A stretch of DNA of 64,000 nt from an uncultured Bacillota bacterium (GTDB lineage: Bacteria > Bacillota > Dehalobacteriia > UBA4068 > UBA4997): NCBI GenBank assembly GCA_948907985.1, contig CAQWMM010000001.1:26472-90471 (forward strand), written 5' to 3'. Shown here one piece after another: positions 44,451 through 53,100 of this stretch. The notes under the pieces are model-generated. The model saw only the letters and a program-made list of their open reading frames with translations, did not search any database and was not told the origin of the DNA. Made by a program: the position numbers and the translations under genes. Numbering within the stretch: position 1 is the stretch's first letter; the number at the start of each line of letters is the position of its first letter.

Positions 44451-46145
44451 ATGCGTATTCAACACAACATTATGGCGATGAACGCCTATCGTAACTACTC
44501 TAACAACACCAAGTCTTTGTCCAAAAATTTGGAGAAATTGTCATCCGGTTATAAGATTAACCGTGCTGGCGACGACGCTGCCGGTCTGGCAATCTCCGAA
44601 AAAATGCGTGCTCAGATTACCGGTTTGGAAGCCGCCCAGAAGAACGTTAAGGACGGTATCTCGCTGGTAAACACCGCTGAGGGCGCTTTGCAGGAAGTTC
44701 AGGACATGATGAACCGTATGGTTTATCTGGCCCAGGAATCTGCTAACGGCACATTTGACAACCCGGTTGACCGCAAAGCTTTGCAGGACGAGGTTGACCA
44801 GCTGAAGTCTGAAATTAACCGTATCGCCGACAGCGCTAACTTCAACGGCATTAAGTTGTTGGACGGCTCTTTGGCGGGCGGCGCGACTTCTTCTGACGGC
44901 GTTTCTTTCAAGGGCGCTGAAGTTGCCACTTATATTGAGGCTAAGGCTTCTGTAACTATGGCCGACGGCTGGAAAACTAAAGCTTCTGCCGCTAAAGATA
45001 CCTTTATCGTTGACGGCCAGAACCTGGTAATTGACTGGACTGAAACCGACGCGCAGAAAATTTATAATCTGTTGGCAGTATCCAAAGCGCCTACTACTAC
45101 AGACGCTACTAAGGCTGTTGCCAAAGAATTGGAAACTTTCCTGAACGATCAGATGAAAGCTCAGGGTTTGAGCGGTTCGGTGGTAGTTAAGACCACTGGC
45201 GCGGGCAAATTTGATATTGAAAGCACTAATAAGACCTTTAATTCTGAGGTTACATTTGCAGGCGCCAGCAATACTGATCCTAAAAAGAGTCTTGGCGGCT
45301 TGATGTTTGGTAGCACTGCCGGTGAATCCAAGATCAACGAAGCTACTAAGAGATATAACGGCAACTCGGTTGTGGCCGGCGATACATTTACAATGACCAT
45401 TAATGGTGTAGACCTTAAGGTTTCCGGTGTTGTTGCTACTAAGGGTACCGGTGATGGCACAAACGCAAGCGCAATGTCTTCTGTTGCCACCAGCTTGCAG
45501 ACTGCTATTCAGGCTGCTGTTGGCGCTTATAATACTCAGTTGGGTTTGACTGCTGGTACTAAAGATCCGGTTAGCGGTCTGACTGGTTTGACTGCTACTG
45601 ACTTTACCGTTTCGGTAGAAGATGGTTCTCTCAAAATTAAGTATAACGGCGATGAAGATGTTAACTTTAGTTTCGAAGATATCGGCGATCGTACGGTTGC
45701 CTCTTCTTTGGGCTTGGCTAACGGTTCCAGCACTGCCGGCGGCGCAGGCGGCTTGACCTTGCAAATCGGCGACAGCTCCGACAGCTACAACCAGCTGAAC
45801 GTAGCTGTTAAGGATATGCACACCACAGCTATGGGCCTGAACGGTGTTGACATCAGCACCCAGACTGGCGCACAGGCGGCGGTTGACGTTATCAAGAACG
45901 CTATCAACTATGTATCTTCGGTTCGTGGTACATTGGGCGCTATCAGCAACCGTTTGGATCATACCTATAACAACTTGGGCGTAATGCGCGAGAACATCCA
46001 GGATGCTGAGTCTGCTATCCGCGACGTTGACGTTGCTGATGAGATGATGGCTTACACCAAGAACAACATCTTGGTACAGAGCGCACAGGCGATGTTGGCG
46101 CAGGCTAATCAGGTGCCGCAGGGCGTTCTGCAACTGTTACAATAA
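44451..46145 (+). CDS. hag: flagellin
   Basis: 564 residues. Conserved N-terminal D0/D1 (MRIQHNIMAMNAYRN, LEKLSSGYKINRAGDDA, AGLAISEKMRAQI) and C-terminal D1/D0 (GTLGAISNRLDHTYNNLG, ending PQGVLQLLQ) flank a variable surface region (about 150-430) rich in Thr, Ala and Gly. It is the filament subunit, exported by the flagellar type III system without a signal peptide. It is longer than Bacillus Hag (304) because of the large central domain, which is likely glycosylated or otherwise modified by the downstream genes. AAGGAGG precedes the ATG. Codon use is strongly biased, as in highly expressed genes. Confidence 0.97.
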   Translation: MRIQHNIMAMNAYRNYSNNTKSLSKNLEKLSSGYKINRAGDDAAGLAISEKMRAQITGLEAAQKNVKDGISLVNTAEGALQEVQDMMNRMVYLAQESANGTFDNPVDRKALQDEVDQLKSEINRIADSANFNGIKLLDGSLAGGATSSDGVSFKGAEVATYIEAKASVTMADGWKTKASAAKDTFIVDGQNLVIDWTETDAQKIYNLLAVSKAPTTTDATKAVAKELETFLNDQMKAQGLSGSVVVKTTGAGKFDIESTNKTFNSEVTFAGASNTDPKKSLGGLMFGSTAGESKINEATKRYNGNSVVAGDTFTMTINGVDLKVSGVVATKGTGDGTNASAMSSVATSLQTAIQAAVGAYNTQLGLTAGTKDPVSGLTGLTATDFTVSVEDGSLKIKYNGDEDVNFSFEDIGDRTVASSLGLANGSSTAGGAGGLTLQIGDSSDSYNQLNVAVKDMHTTAMGLNGVDISTQTGAQAAVDVIKNAINYVSSVRGTLGAISNRLDHTYNNLGVMRENIQDAESAIRDVDVADEMMAYTKNNILVQSAQAMLAQANQVPQGVLQLLQ

Positions 46146-46164
46146 TCGCACTTTCAATAGCGGC

Positions 46165-46215
46165 GCATCTACTTTGTCGTCATTCTGCTTGATTTCGTCG
46201 ACGTACTTCAGTACG
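46165..46215. repeat. half copy of the palindromic element
   Basis: TCGTCATTCTGC...TCGTCGACGTACTTCAGTACGC resembles the left half and centre of the element at 19852-19974 (GTCATTGCGG, then CGTAC-loop-GTACG). The right half is missing; the two-hairpin element begins 7 bases later. Confidence 0.4.
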
Positions 46216-46221
46216 CTCTTA

Positions 46222-46304
46222 GTGAACACTTAACGATTGCCAAGCTGAAAAGCGCTGGCAGAGTTTAGTGTGAACTAATCCCTAAGGGCTTTAGCCCGTG
46301 TGGG
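46222..46304 (+). repeat. dispersed two-hairpin element, copy 2
   Basis: Same flanks as copy 1 (GTGAACACTTAACGATTGCC and GGCAGAGTTTAGTGTGAAC), but the inner stem is GCT/AGC instead of GCC/GGC. The second hairpin is GGGC-TTTA-GCCC inside TCC/GGGA, different bases with the same pairing. It follows the flagellin gene, and no separate flagellin terminator is seen. Confidence 0.8.
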
Positions 46305-46398
46305 ACATCGCGCAGCCTGACTTCGCGTATCTGCACCACTCTTAAAAGTTCTCGTTAGAGGACGGCATAAGAGTTCTAAAGAAAGGTAGGTTAAAGTA

Positions 46399-46581
46399 AT
46401 GGACATTATGAACAACATTGCCGCCGGTTACGGCGCGCTGAAAAATGCCCAGGTGGAACAGCAATATGGTATTTCTGTGCAGAAAAAGGCCATGGACGTT
46501 GAAGAACTGGCCTTGCAGGAATTACAGGAAATGCTCCCAGTAGGGACTCCAAGCCCTTATGGGTTTGACGTCCGGGCATAA
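46399..46581 (+). CDS. YjfB-like putative motility protein
   Basis: 60 residues with the pattern of the YjfB family: MDIMNNIAAGYGALKNAQVEQQYGISVQKKAMDV followed by a short acidic helix with LQEMLP. Members are small proteins found near flagellar genes of Bacillota; the molecular role is unknown. It lies between flagellin and the modification genes. AAAGGTAGG is about 10 bases before ATG 46399; ATG 46408 is an alternative. Confidence 0.7.
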   Translation: MDIMNNIAAGYGALKNAQVEQQYGISVQKKAMDVEELALQELQEMLPVGTPSPYGFDVRA

Positions 46582-46617
46582 GGTGTTTGAGCCTTAAAAT
46601 GTTTTGAAAATGCAATC

Positions 46618-46646
46618 AGAGGGTCGGGCTTTTGGCCCGGCCCTCT
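46618..46646 (+). terminator. hairpin after the YjfB-like gene
   Basis: AGAGGGTCGGGC pairs with GCCCGGCCCTCT (one T-G pair) around a TTTTG loop. There is no T-run after it, so it may be an mRNA-stabilising stem rather than a complete terminator. Confidence 0.6.
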
Positions 46647-46674
46647 ATTACTTTATTTACGGAGGAATACGCAT

Positions 46675-48717
46675 ATGAATACGCTGGAAATTGCCCGTAA
46701 GTTTATGGCGGTGAACGAAACAGCCGAGGCCGCCAAGGCCTATAAGCTAGTGTTGAATGAATTGGAGAATCCGGAACCGGCAGTGGAATTTGAATGTGCT
46801 TTGAATATTCTACAGTTTGGGAAGAATGGGGATTATAAAATATCTTTCACAACCTTTGTTAGTTTATATAACCGCGGATTTGAGCAATCGGATATTATGG
46901 ATATTATGCGGTTGGCTTTTTATCAGCCAAACGCCAGGCGCTTAAAAAAACAATATGAGAAGAACTGCCGCTTATTGCGGAAATATCCTTATTTTTTCAG
47001 ACGGGATTTTCCTGCTTTTGAAGATCTGCCCTTGAGGTTTTTTCCTTACGCTGATAATCAATATATGCCGTTTGATGTGTCCGGGCGGCGTTTTGGCGAT
47101 TTTTACGATCCTGGCAATCAGGTAATCAGCCGCAATTTTTTCCGGGATTTAGAGAAACCAATTTTGGCGGCGGATGTGTTCTCGCAGTATGAGTTGGAGT
47201 ATTTGCATGATAATGTGCGCCCAAGCGAGTGGGTGGCCAAGGAAAACCACATTTATCTGCATTATACCAGCTGGCCGGTTTTTTGCGCTTATTTGCAGTG
47301 TTTGGATTTGTTGCCGCTGCTTAAGGATAATAAGATAGTTTTTTTGATTGAGGATGAGCTAAAGCAATATCCGATTGATTTTAAGCAGCGTTTTGGTATA
47401 GATTACAGTCAATATGAGGTTAAACCGCTTGGTATTCGGGAAATTACACGTTTGATTTGGCATACCCAGCTTTCGGCACACAACGGCGGTGATTTTTTTA
47501 ATGAAATATTTGATTCGCACCCCAATTTGTTGGCCTTTCCTTCTGTGATGTTTGAATCTGTTGAGGAAACAATCAGTTATTATAAAAAAATAATAGATAA
47601 ATCAATGAATAAAGTAGTAAATATACAAAATCTATCCGATAAGTTTTCTATAAATGATGAAAAGATTTTTGCAAAACTTTGTTCATTGCATAATTGTACT
47701 GATAAAGATATTTTTGTAGCTATTTGTTTATGTCAAAAAAATAAAATTTCGATATATTTGCAAGATGATGCTCGCATTGTGCCGGCAATTTTCTTTCAGC
47801 CTCATTTTTATATCATTAATTATACCTTAAAGGCCAGCGAGCATAATTTAGCGATGCTATATTCTGAAGAGTATGATAAAATAAAGAAATCATCTATTTT
47901 TAGCGGATTTAAGTATATTAAAACGTTTACGCCAATGCGCCGTTTTACAACTAGTCATGGCGCTAGTATGAAATTTGCGATGGATCGAATGGAATTGGAT
48001 AAAGAAAGTGTAATGAGCGATTTGGTTCTAAGCAAGGTGCTTAATCGCAGTTTTATGATAGATTGGCAGGACAGGCTTTTTAAGGACTGCCGTCTGGTGC
48101 GTTTTGAGGACGGCAAGCTGAACCCCAAGGCCACTTTCACTGCGCTGGCGGCTTTTTTGGATTTGCCCTACACCGAAAGCCTGACTTATTGTTCGGAATT
48201 TGGCCGAAAAGATCCCGAGTCGATGCCGGGCAATGATATTGGCTTTGACCCTGCGGCAATTTATCGAACATATGATGATTATACCAATGATACAGAACGG
48301 ACTTTTATTGAATATTTTTTGCGCGATGCTTATGAATACTATGGTTATGATTTCCAGTATTATGATGGACAATCGGTGGATCAAGAACGCGTTAAAGAGT
48401 GGTTAAACGGTTTTAGCAAAGTGGAATTTTATATGAATACTACAAGAACGGAAAAGTTTATGCAGCAGGCTAGTGATTTGTTGCAGGAAAAACAGCAAAA
48501 AACGGGGTTTCCCAGGGAGATAACCCCTCAAATACAAAAAGAATTAGCCGATCAGCTATTGGCAAAACATATGCAACAGGCCAGAGAAATTCGTTGTGAA
48601 TATGTAGAAATTTTAATGCGTGGTTTGCATTTTGTTAACCGAAGTTTACAGCCTCTGCATATGATGCCCAAGCTGGAACTGGACCCTGCTTTGCTGGAGC
48701 GGCCATTATACAGATAA
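46675..48717 (+). CDS. large protein with sulfotransferase-like domain
   Basis: 680 residues, no signal peptide. N-terminal helical (TPR-like) region 1-120 (EIARKFMAVNETAEAAKAYKLV). A sulfotransferase-like domain begins near 262: the stretch TQLSAHNGGDFFNEIF followed by DSHPNLLAFP resembles the PAPS phosphosulfate loop and the HPN motif, and RLVRFEDGKLNPKATFTALAAF resembles the late R-x-E-D-L part. The C-terminus (600-680) is helical. It is followed by an APS kinase gene, which makes PAPS, so a sulfotransferase acting on flagellin or its glycan is a reasonable inference. The middle (about 47570-48060) is much more AT-rich than the rest. Confidence 0.6.
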   Translation: MNTLEIARKFMAVNETAEAAKAYKLVLNELENPEPAVEFECALNILQFGKNGDYKISFTTFVSLYNRGFEQSDIMDIMRLAFYQPNARRLKKQYEKNCRLLRKYPYFFRRDFPAFEDLPLRFFPYADNQYMPFDVSGRRFGDFYDPGNQVISRNFFRDLEKPILAADVFSQYELEYLHDNVRPSEWVAKENHIYLHYTSWPVFCAYLQCLDLLPLLKDNKIVFLIEDELKQYPIDFKQRFGIDYSQYEVKPLGIREITRLIWHTQLSAHNGGDFFNEIFDSHPNLLAFPSVMFESVEETISYYKKIIDKSMNKVVNIQNLSDKFSINDEKIFAKLCSLHNCTDKDIFVAICLCQKNKISIYLQDDARIVPAIFFQPHFYIINYTLKASEHNLAMLYSEEYDKIKKSSIFSGFKYIKTFTPMRRFTTSHGASMKFAMDRMELDKESVMSDLVLSKVLNRSFMIDWQDRLFKDCRLVRFEDGKLNPKATFTALAAFLDLPYTESLTYCSEFGRKDPESMPGNDIGFDPAAIYRTYDDYTNDTERTFIEYFLRDAYEYYGYDFQYYDGQSVDQERVKEWLNGFSKVEFYMNTTRTEKFMQQASDLLQEKQQKTGFPREITPQIQKELADQLLAKHMQQAREIRCEYVEILMRGLHFVNRSLQPLHMMPKLELDPALLERPLYR

Positions 48718-48764
48718 AAATATTTGGAGCATGGAAGCTCTTAACCAATCAAGGAGGATTTTTT

Positions 48765-49901
48765 ATGGACAAGGGAACGGTTTACTTTTTCACCGGGCTG
48801 GCCGGGGCTGGCAAAACAACTATTGGCGGCCTGTTCTTCCGGCGGCTGAAAGCAACCAAACCAAACGTGGTACTATTGGACGGCGACCAGATCCGTCCGG
48901 TTTTCTGCGAGGATACCGGCTATACGCATGAGGACAGGGTTAAGCGCGCCTGGCGGATTTTCCGGGTGTGCCGAATGTTGGCGGAGCAGGGCGTTGATGT
49001 GGTTTGTTGCTCAATCGCTATGTATGCAGATGTGCGCGCCTGGAACCGGCAGAACATTGCCAATTATAAAGAAATATATATCAAAGTGCAGCCGGAAACT
49101 TTGCAAAGCCGCAATCAAAAGGGCCTATATACGTCGGACAATGCGGTGGTAGGCGTCAGCCTGCCTTTTGACGAACCGAAAACGCCGGATATTGTCATTG
49201 AAAATGACGGGCAGGAAACCCCGGAGCAGATTGTGGAGCGTTTGGAGCGCCAGCTTTACCCAAATATTGTGCAAAATCCGGTAGATAACAGCGACTATTG
49301 GAATCAGTATTATAAAAATGATATTTGCAGCCGCAAACCGTCGCCTTTTGCGCAATATGTGGCAACGCTGGTTGAGCCGGGGCGGCGTTTGATAGAACTG
49401 GGCTGTGGCAATGGCCGCGACGCGGTGTATTTGGCGGCGCAGGGCTTGCAGGTGGTTGCTCTGGATTTATCCTCGGTTACGATTGAGCATTTGCAGGCGC
49501 AAAATATTGCCAACGCCGAGTTTATTTGCGGTGATTTTGTCAATTCGGATCTGCACAAGCCAGCCAGCTATGACTATGCCTACAGCCGTTTTACGCTTCA
49601 TTCGATTAATAAAAACCAGGAACAGTTGTTGCTGCAAAGGGTGTTCAGCGGCCTGCGCCCGGGCGGCAAGCTGTTTGTGGAGGTGCGCAGTGTGCATGAT
49701 CCCCTGTTTGGCAAGGGGCGGCGGCTGGAACATAACGCGTTTTTCTACGATAATCATTACCGCCGTTTTATCGTGCTGGCGGAGTTGGTGGCAGAACTGC
49801 AAAGCTGCGGTTTTGTGGTGGAATACGCCAAAGAGAGCGCCGGTTTTGCTCCCTATGGCAACGAGGACCCGGAGGTTATCCGGGTGGTGGCCGCGAAATA
49901 G
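48765..49901 (+). CDS. adenylyl-sulfate kinase fused to a SAM methyltransferase
   Basis: 378 residues. Residues 1-175 are an APS kinase (CysC-like): Walker A GLAGAGKTT (11-19), LDGDQIRP, and KEIYIKVQPETLQSRNQKGLY. Residues 190-378 are a class I methyltransferase: LIELGCGNGRDAVYLAAQG and LRPGGKLFVEVRS. The first part would phosphorylate APS to PAPS, or a related sugar or nucleoside substrate, for the sulfotransferase upstream. The second would methylate an unknown acceptor, perhaps the same surface glycan. No sulfate adenylyltransferase is in the window. AGGAGG precedes the ATG; 47 bases after the upstream gene, so one transcript is likely. Confidence 0.85.
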   Translation: MDKGTVYFFTGLAGAGKTTIGGLFFRRLKATKPNVVLLDGDQIRPVFCEDTGYTHEDRVKRAWRIFRVCRMLAEQGVDVVCCSIAMYADVRAWNRQNIANYKEIYIKVQPETLQSRNQKGLYTSDNAVVGVSLPFDEPKTPDIVIENDGQETPEQIVERLERQLYPNIVQNPVDNSDYWNQYYKNDICSRKPSPFAQYVATLVEPGRRLIELGCGNGRDAVYLAAQGLQVVALDLSSVTIEHLQAQNIANAEFICGDFVNSDLHKPASYDYAYSRFTLHSINKNQEQLLLQRVFSGLRPGGKLFVEVRSVHDPLFGKGRRLEHNAFFYDNHYRRFIVLAELVAELQSCGFVVEYAKESAGFAPYGNEDPEVIRVVAAK

Positions 49902-49911
49902 ACGGCAATAG

Positions 49912-49956
49912 AAAAGGCCGGAATAGGAATTAGGCTCCTGTTCCGGCCTTTTTAAA
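49912..49956 (+). terminator. terminator of the flagellin-modification genes
   Basis: AAAAGGCCGGAA (49912-49923) and TTCCGGCCTTTT (49941-49952), 12-bp stem followed by T. Confidence 0.92.
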
Positions 49957-50000
49957 TTATCTAATAGGCGTAATATACCTGACATTTTTGTTCAGAAGTA

Positions 50001-50029
50001 TTGACCTTTTGTTTTGGTTAGTGTACAAT
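50001..50029 (+). promoter_or_regulatory. promoter of the giant SLH protein gene
   Basis: TTGACC (50001-50006), 17 bases, TACAAT (50024-50029), about 97 bases before the start codon. Confidence 0.7.
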
Positions 50030-50125
50030 TAAAGGTAAGAATAAGTAATCGGACAATAGCTGTTGCTGGCAGTTGGATTAGGCAGTGGGCTTGGCGGTTT
50101 GTCTGAAAGAAAGGTTGGATTCGTG

Positions 50126-53100
50126 ATGAAAAAGCCTTTGATTGGAGTAACGTTTGTTGCTTTGGCCTTGCTGTTTATGCTTTCGTCGGCAGCTTGGGCA
50201 GTAAATGCCAACAATCCTTACAATGTGGGGAACGACACACAAAATGCTGACACAAAAGACGGCGCGCAAATTACTCAGAGTAATTTATTGCTTTCTTCTG
50301 GCGAAGAAAGCAATAAACAAACCCTGTATACGCCGCTGAACAGCGGCAGGGAGAACAGCCAGGCCGTGGATTTTGTCGAAGCCTGGCAGATAGCGGCGGC
50401 AGATGGCGGCACAATTACGTTGCTGACTGATGTTACCGCGACCGCGGAGGATTGCAGCGCTCCGGGCGTTTTTGTGCAGGTGCCGCAGGGCGGGCAGATT
50501 ACGCTGGATTTGAACGGCCACCGGCTGGAGGGCGGCGAGGATATAGCCTGCCTTATTTACATTTCGTCTGGCGCGCAGTTGGTGGTTACGGACAACGAGC
50601 AGGGGCTTGGCGTGATTTCCGGCGTGGTCTATACGGACGACAGCGCGGACGACGAGGCCGAATGGGGGCGGCTGGTTGTTTTGGCCGGCCAAATTGTTAA
50701 CCCCAGTGTGATGACGTTGGCGGACGAAACTTCACATAAGCACCTTATGGATACTTATAATAATATTTTAGCAGGTGCAGGTAATTGGCAAGAGGTTACT
50801 TTTGAAAAAAAATTGACGTCTTTAGATGGCCAGCTTTGTGTTGACGGAGAACCTGTTGAAGGTAACGAGTTGGAATCAGGTAATTATTATGTTGCGGGCG
50901 ATATAGAATTAAATAGCGCTATACATATTGTTAATGATGGCCTGGTGCGAATTTGTTTGAATGGTCATGTAATTAAACAAACAGGAGATAATGCAAGGGT
51001 AATTCACATTAACAGAATTAGTAGCACCTCCGCCCCGCGTGGCAACAGATTATATATTTGTGATTGTCACCCTGAAACTACACATCCAGGTTTAGATCCT
51101 GTGCTTGCCGGTATTACCGGCGGTTTGATTACCGGCGGTAATACTCAAGGTACCAGTGGTGGCAGTAGTACCTTAGGTGGCGCTGGTATCATAATCTTAA
51201 GCCAAGGAGAACTCCATATGTATGGCGGAACCATTGCTGGCAATAAGACTGACCATGATGGTGGCGGTATAGGTTGTGGCGGAACTTTTAATATGTTTGG
51301 CGGCGTTATAACTAAAAACGAGGCGGCGGCAGATGGCGGAGGGGTTTCTAACGGCGGTACGTTCTATATGTCTGGCGGTGTGATAACCGATAATAAGGCA
51401 GAAAATGGTGGTGGTGTAAATCATATAGCTAATGGGTGGAGATTCACCCAGGGTGTTATATCTAACAATACTGCTAAATCTAATGGCGGCGGAGTTTATA
51501 TTACAGGTAACACACCCTATATTACTATGTCAGGGGGCGAAATTTCAGGAAACACGGCAGCGTCTGGCGGCGGCATATACCGCGATGGAGGTACCAGCAA
51601 TAACAATTCGCTGGCTGGCGGTGTAATAAAAGGGAATAAGGCTATCAATGGTAATGGGGGCGGCGTTTATAACGGATACACAACCGATATATCTGATATT
51701 AAAATTATAGGTAATTATGCATCCGGTGTTGGCGGCGGAGTTTATTTAGGCACAGGATCTTTATCTTTTGCAAAAACGCCTAAAATCTATGGCAATACGG
51801 CAGGCAGTGAGCCGAAGCCTAATAATGTTTATATTGGACAGGGTACTTACGGACCTCGACAATTTACTATTGATGCAACTCCTAAGAACGCTTTAACAAT
51901 AGACGCCAGAGTAGGCTTTTCCGCCGAACCGTCTGCCGGTAGCGGCAGTGAGGAGCGTCTTCAAATTCAAAGTGATCGTGCTAGTGATGATTATAAAAAA
52001 TATGTAGGGCCTTTTTTTGCTGACGACTCGGAAAATTGCTACATCAGCTTTGGTGATGAAAGCAAAGTCTTGTATTTTCATATTGGAGGAGACGGAATAG
52101 GCAAACATACTCACCCCGGCAGTACAAATGTGTTTGAGGGTAAAGATATTAATGATTTTGTTTCTGGTACTATTGGAACAGCGGGAGGTACTGCTTTTTA
52201 TTACCTGCAAGAAAATGTTCAACTGACTAATACGGTTAAAATTTTAGGGCAAGTTAACCTTTGCTTGAACGGTAAAAAAATCACTTGCCAGAATAAAGAA
52301 TTGCCGATATTTCAAGTGCCGGTCGGTTCTGTGCTGAAAATTTCCAATCATGAGGGTGGTTTTGACGACGAGGGGAATTACAGCTTTGCGGATTTGGCTG
52401 AAACAGGCGGCATTAAAGTTGACAAGGGCGGTAGAGTTTTAGTGTTGTGTGATTTGGAACACACGAATGATTTGCTAGCTGACAAAAACTGTACTGTAAT
52501 AGTTAAGGCTAACGGTGATATTGTAGAAAAGCATGGCCATGATGAACTGACTTTTACAGACAAAAAAACGCTTGGAAGTTCTTTGTCTACCGGCGACTAT
52601 TACTTGACCGAAGAGGTTACACTGGATGACACGGTGGAAATTAATGGTACCGTTAACCTTTGCTTGAATGGTCAGAAAATTACCGGCAACAAAGAAACGC
52701 AGATATTCAGTGTGCCTGCTGACGGCGTTTTACACATTTTCGATTGCCAAAACAATGCTTTTACCAATTTGGCTGCAACAGGCGGTATAAAAGTGGCAAA
52801 GGACGGCCAAGTGATAATTACACAAAACGGCGTAACCAAAACATTTAAAGCCGAAGAAGAATGCGTTGTGGCAATTAATGCTGGCGGTACAATAAGCGAA
52901 ATAGAGGCGGCTTATTATAAATCTACTACCGATACAACAGGTGAACCAGACGCTATCGGTACATTTGCGGAAATGTGGAACAAGGCTAATGATTCTTCAC
53001 ACTCTTCTCAACCCTCATCTGGTACTGTTAAACTGCTGCGCAATGTTACGGCTGATGAGGACGGCAGGTTTCCGGGTGTTAGCGGGTGTGCTGTTAATTC

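Noticed and set aside
44541..46133. 530-codon open frame on the minus strand opposite flagellin
   Set aside because: It mirrors the flagellin codon pattern, has no ribosome site and no recognisable domain; flagellin is certain.
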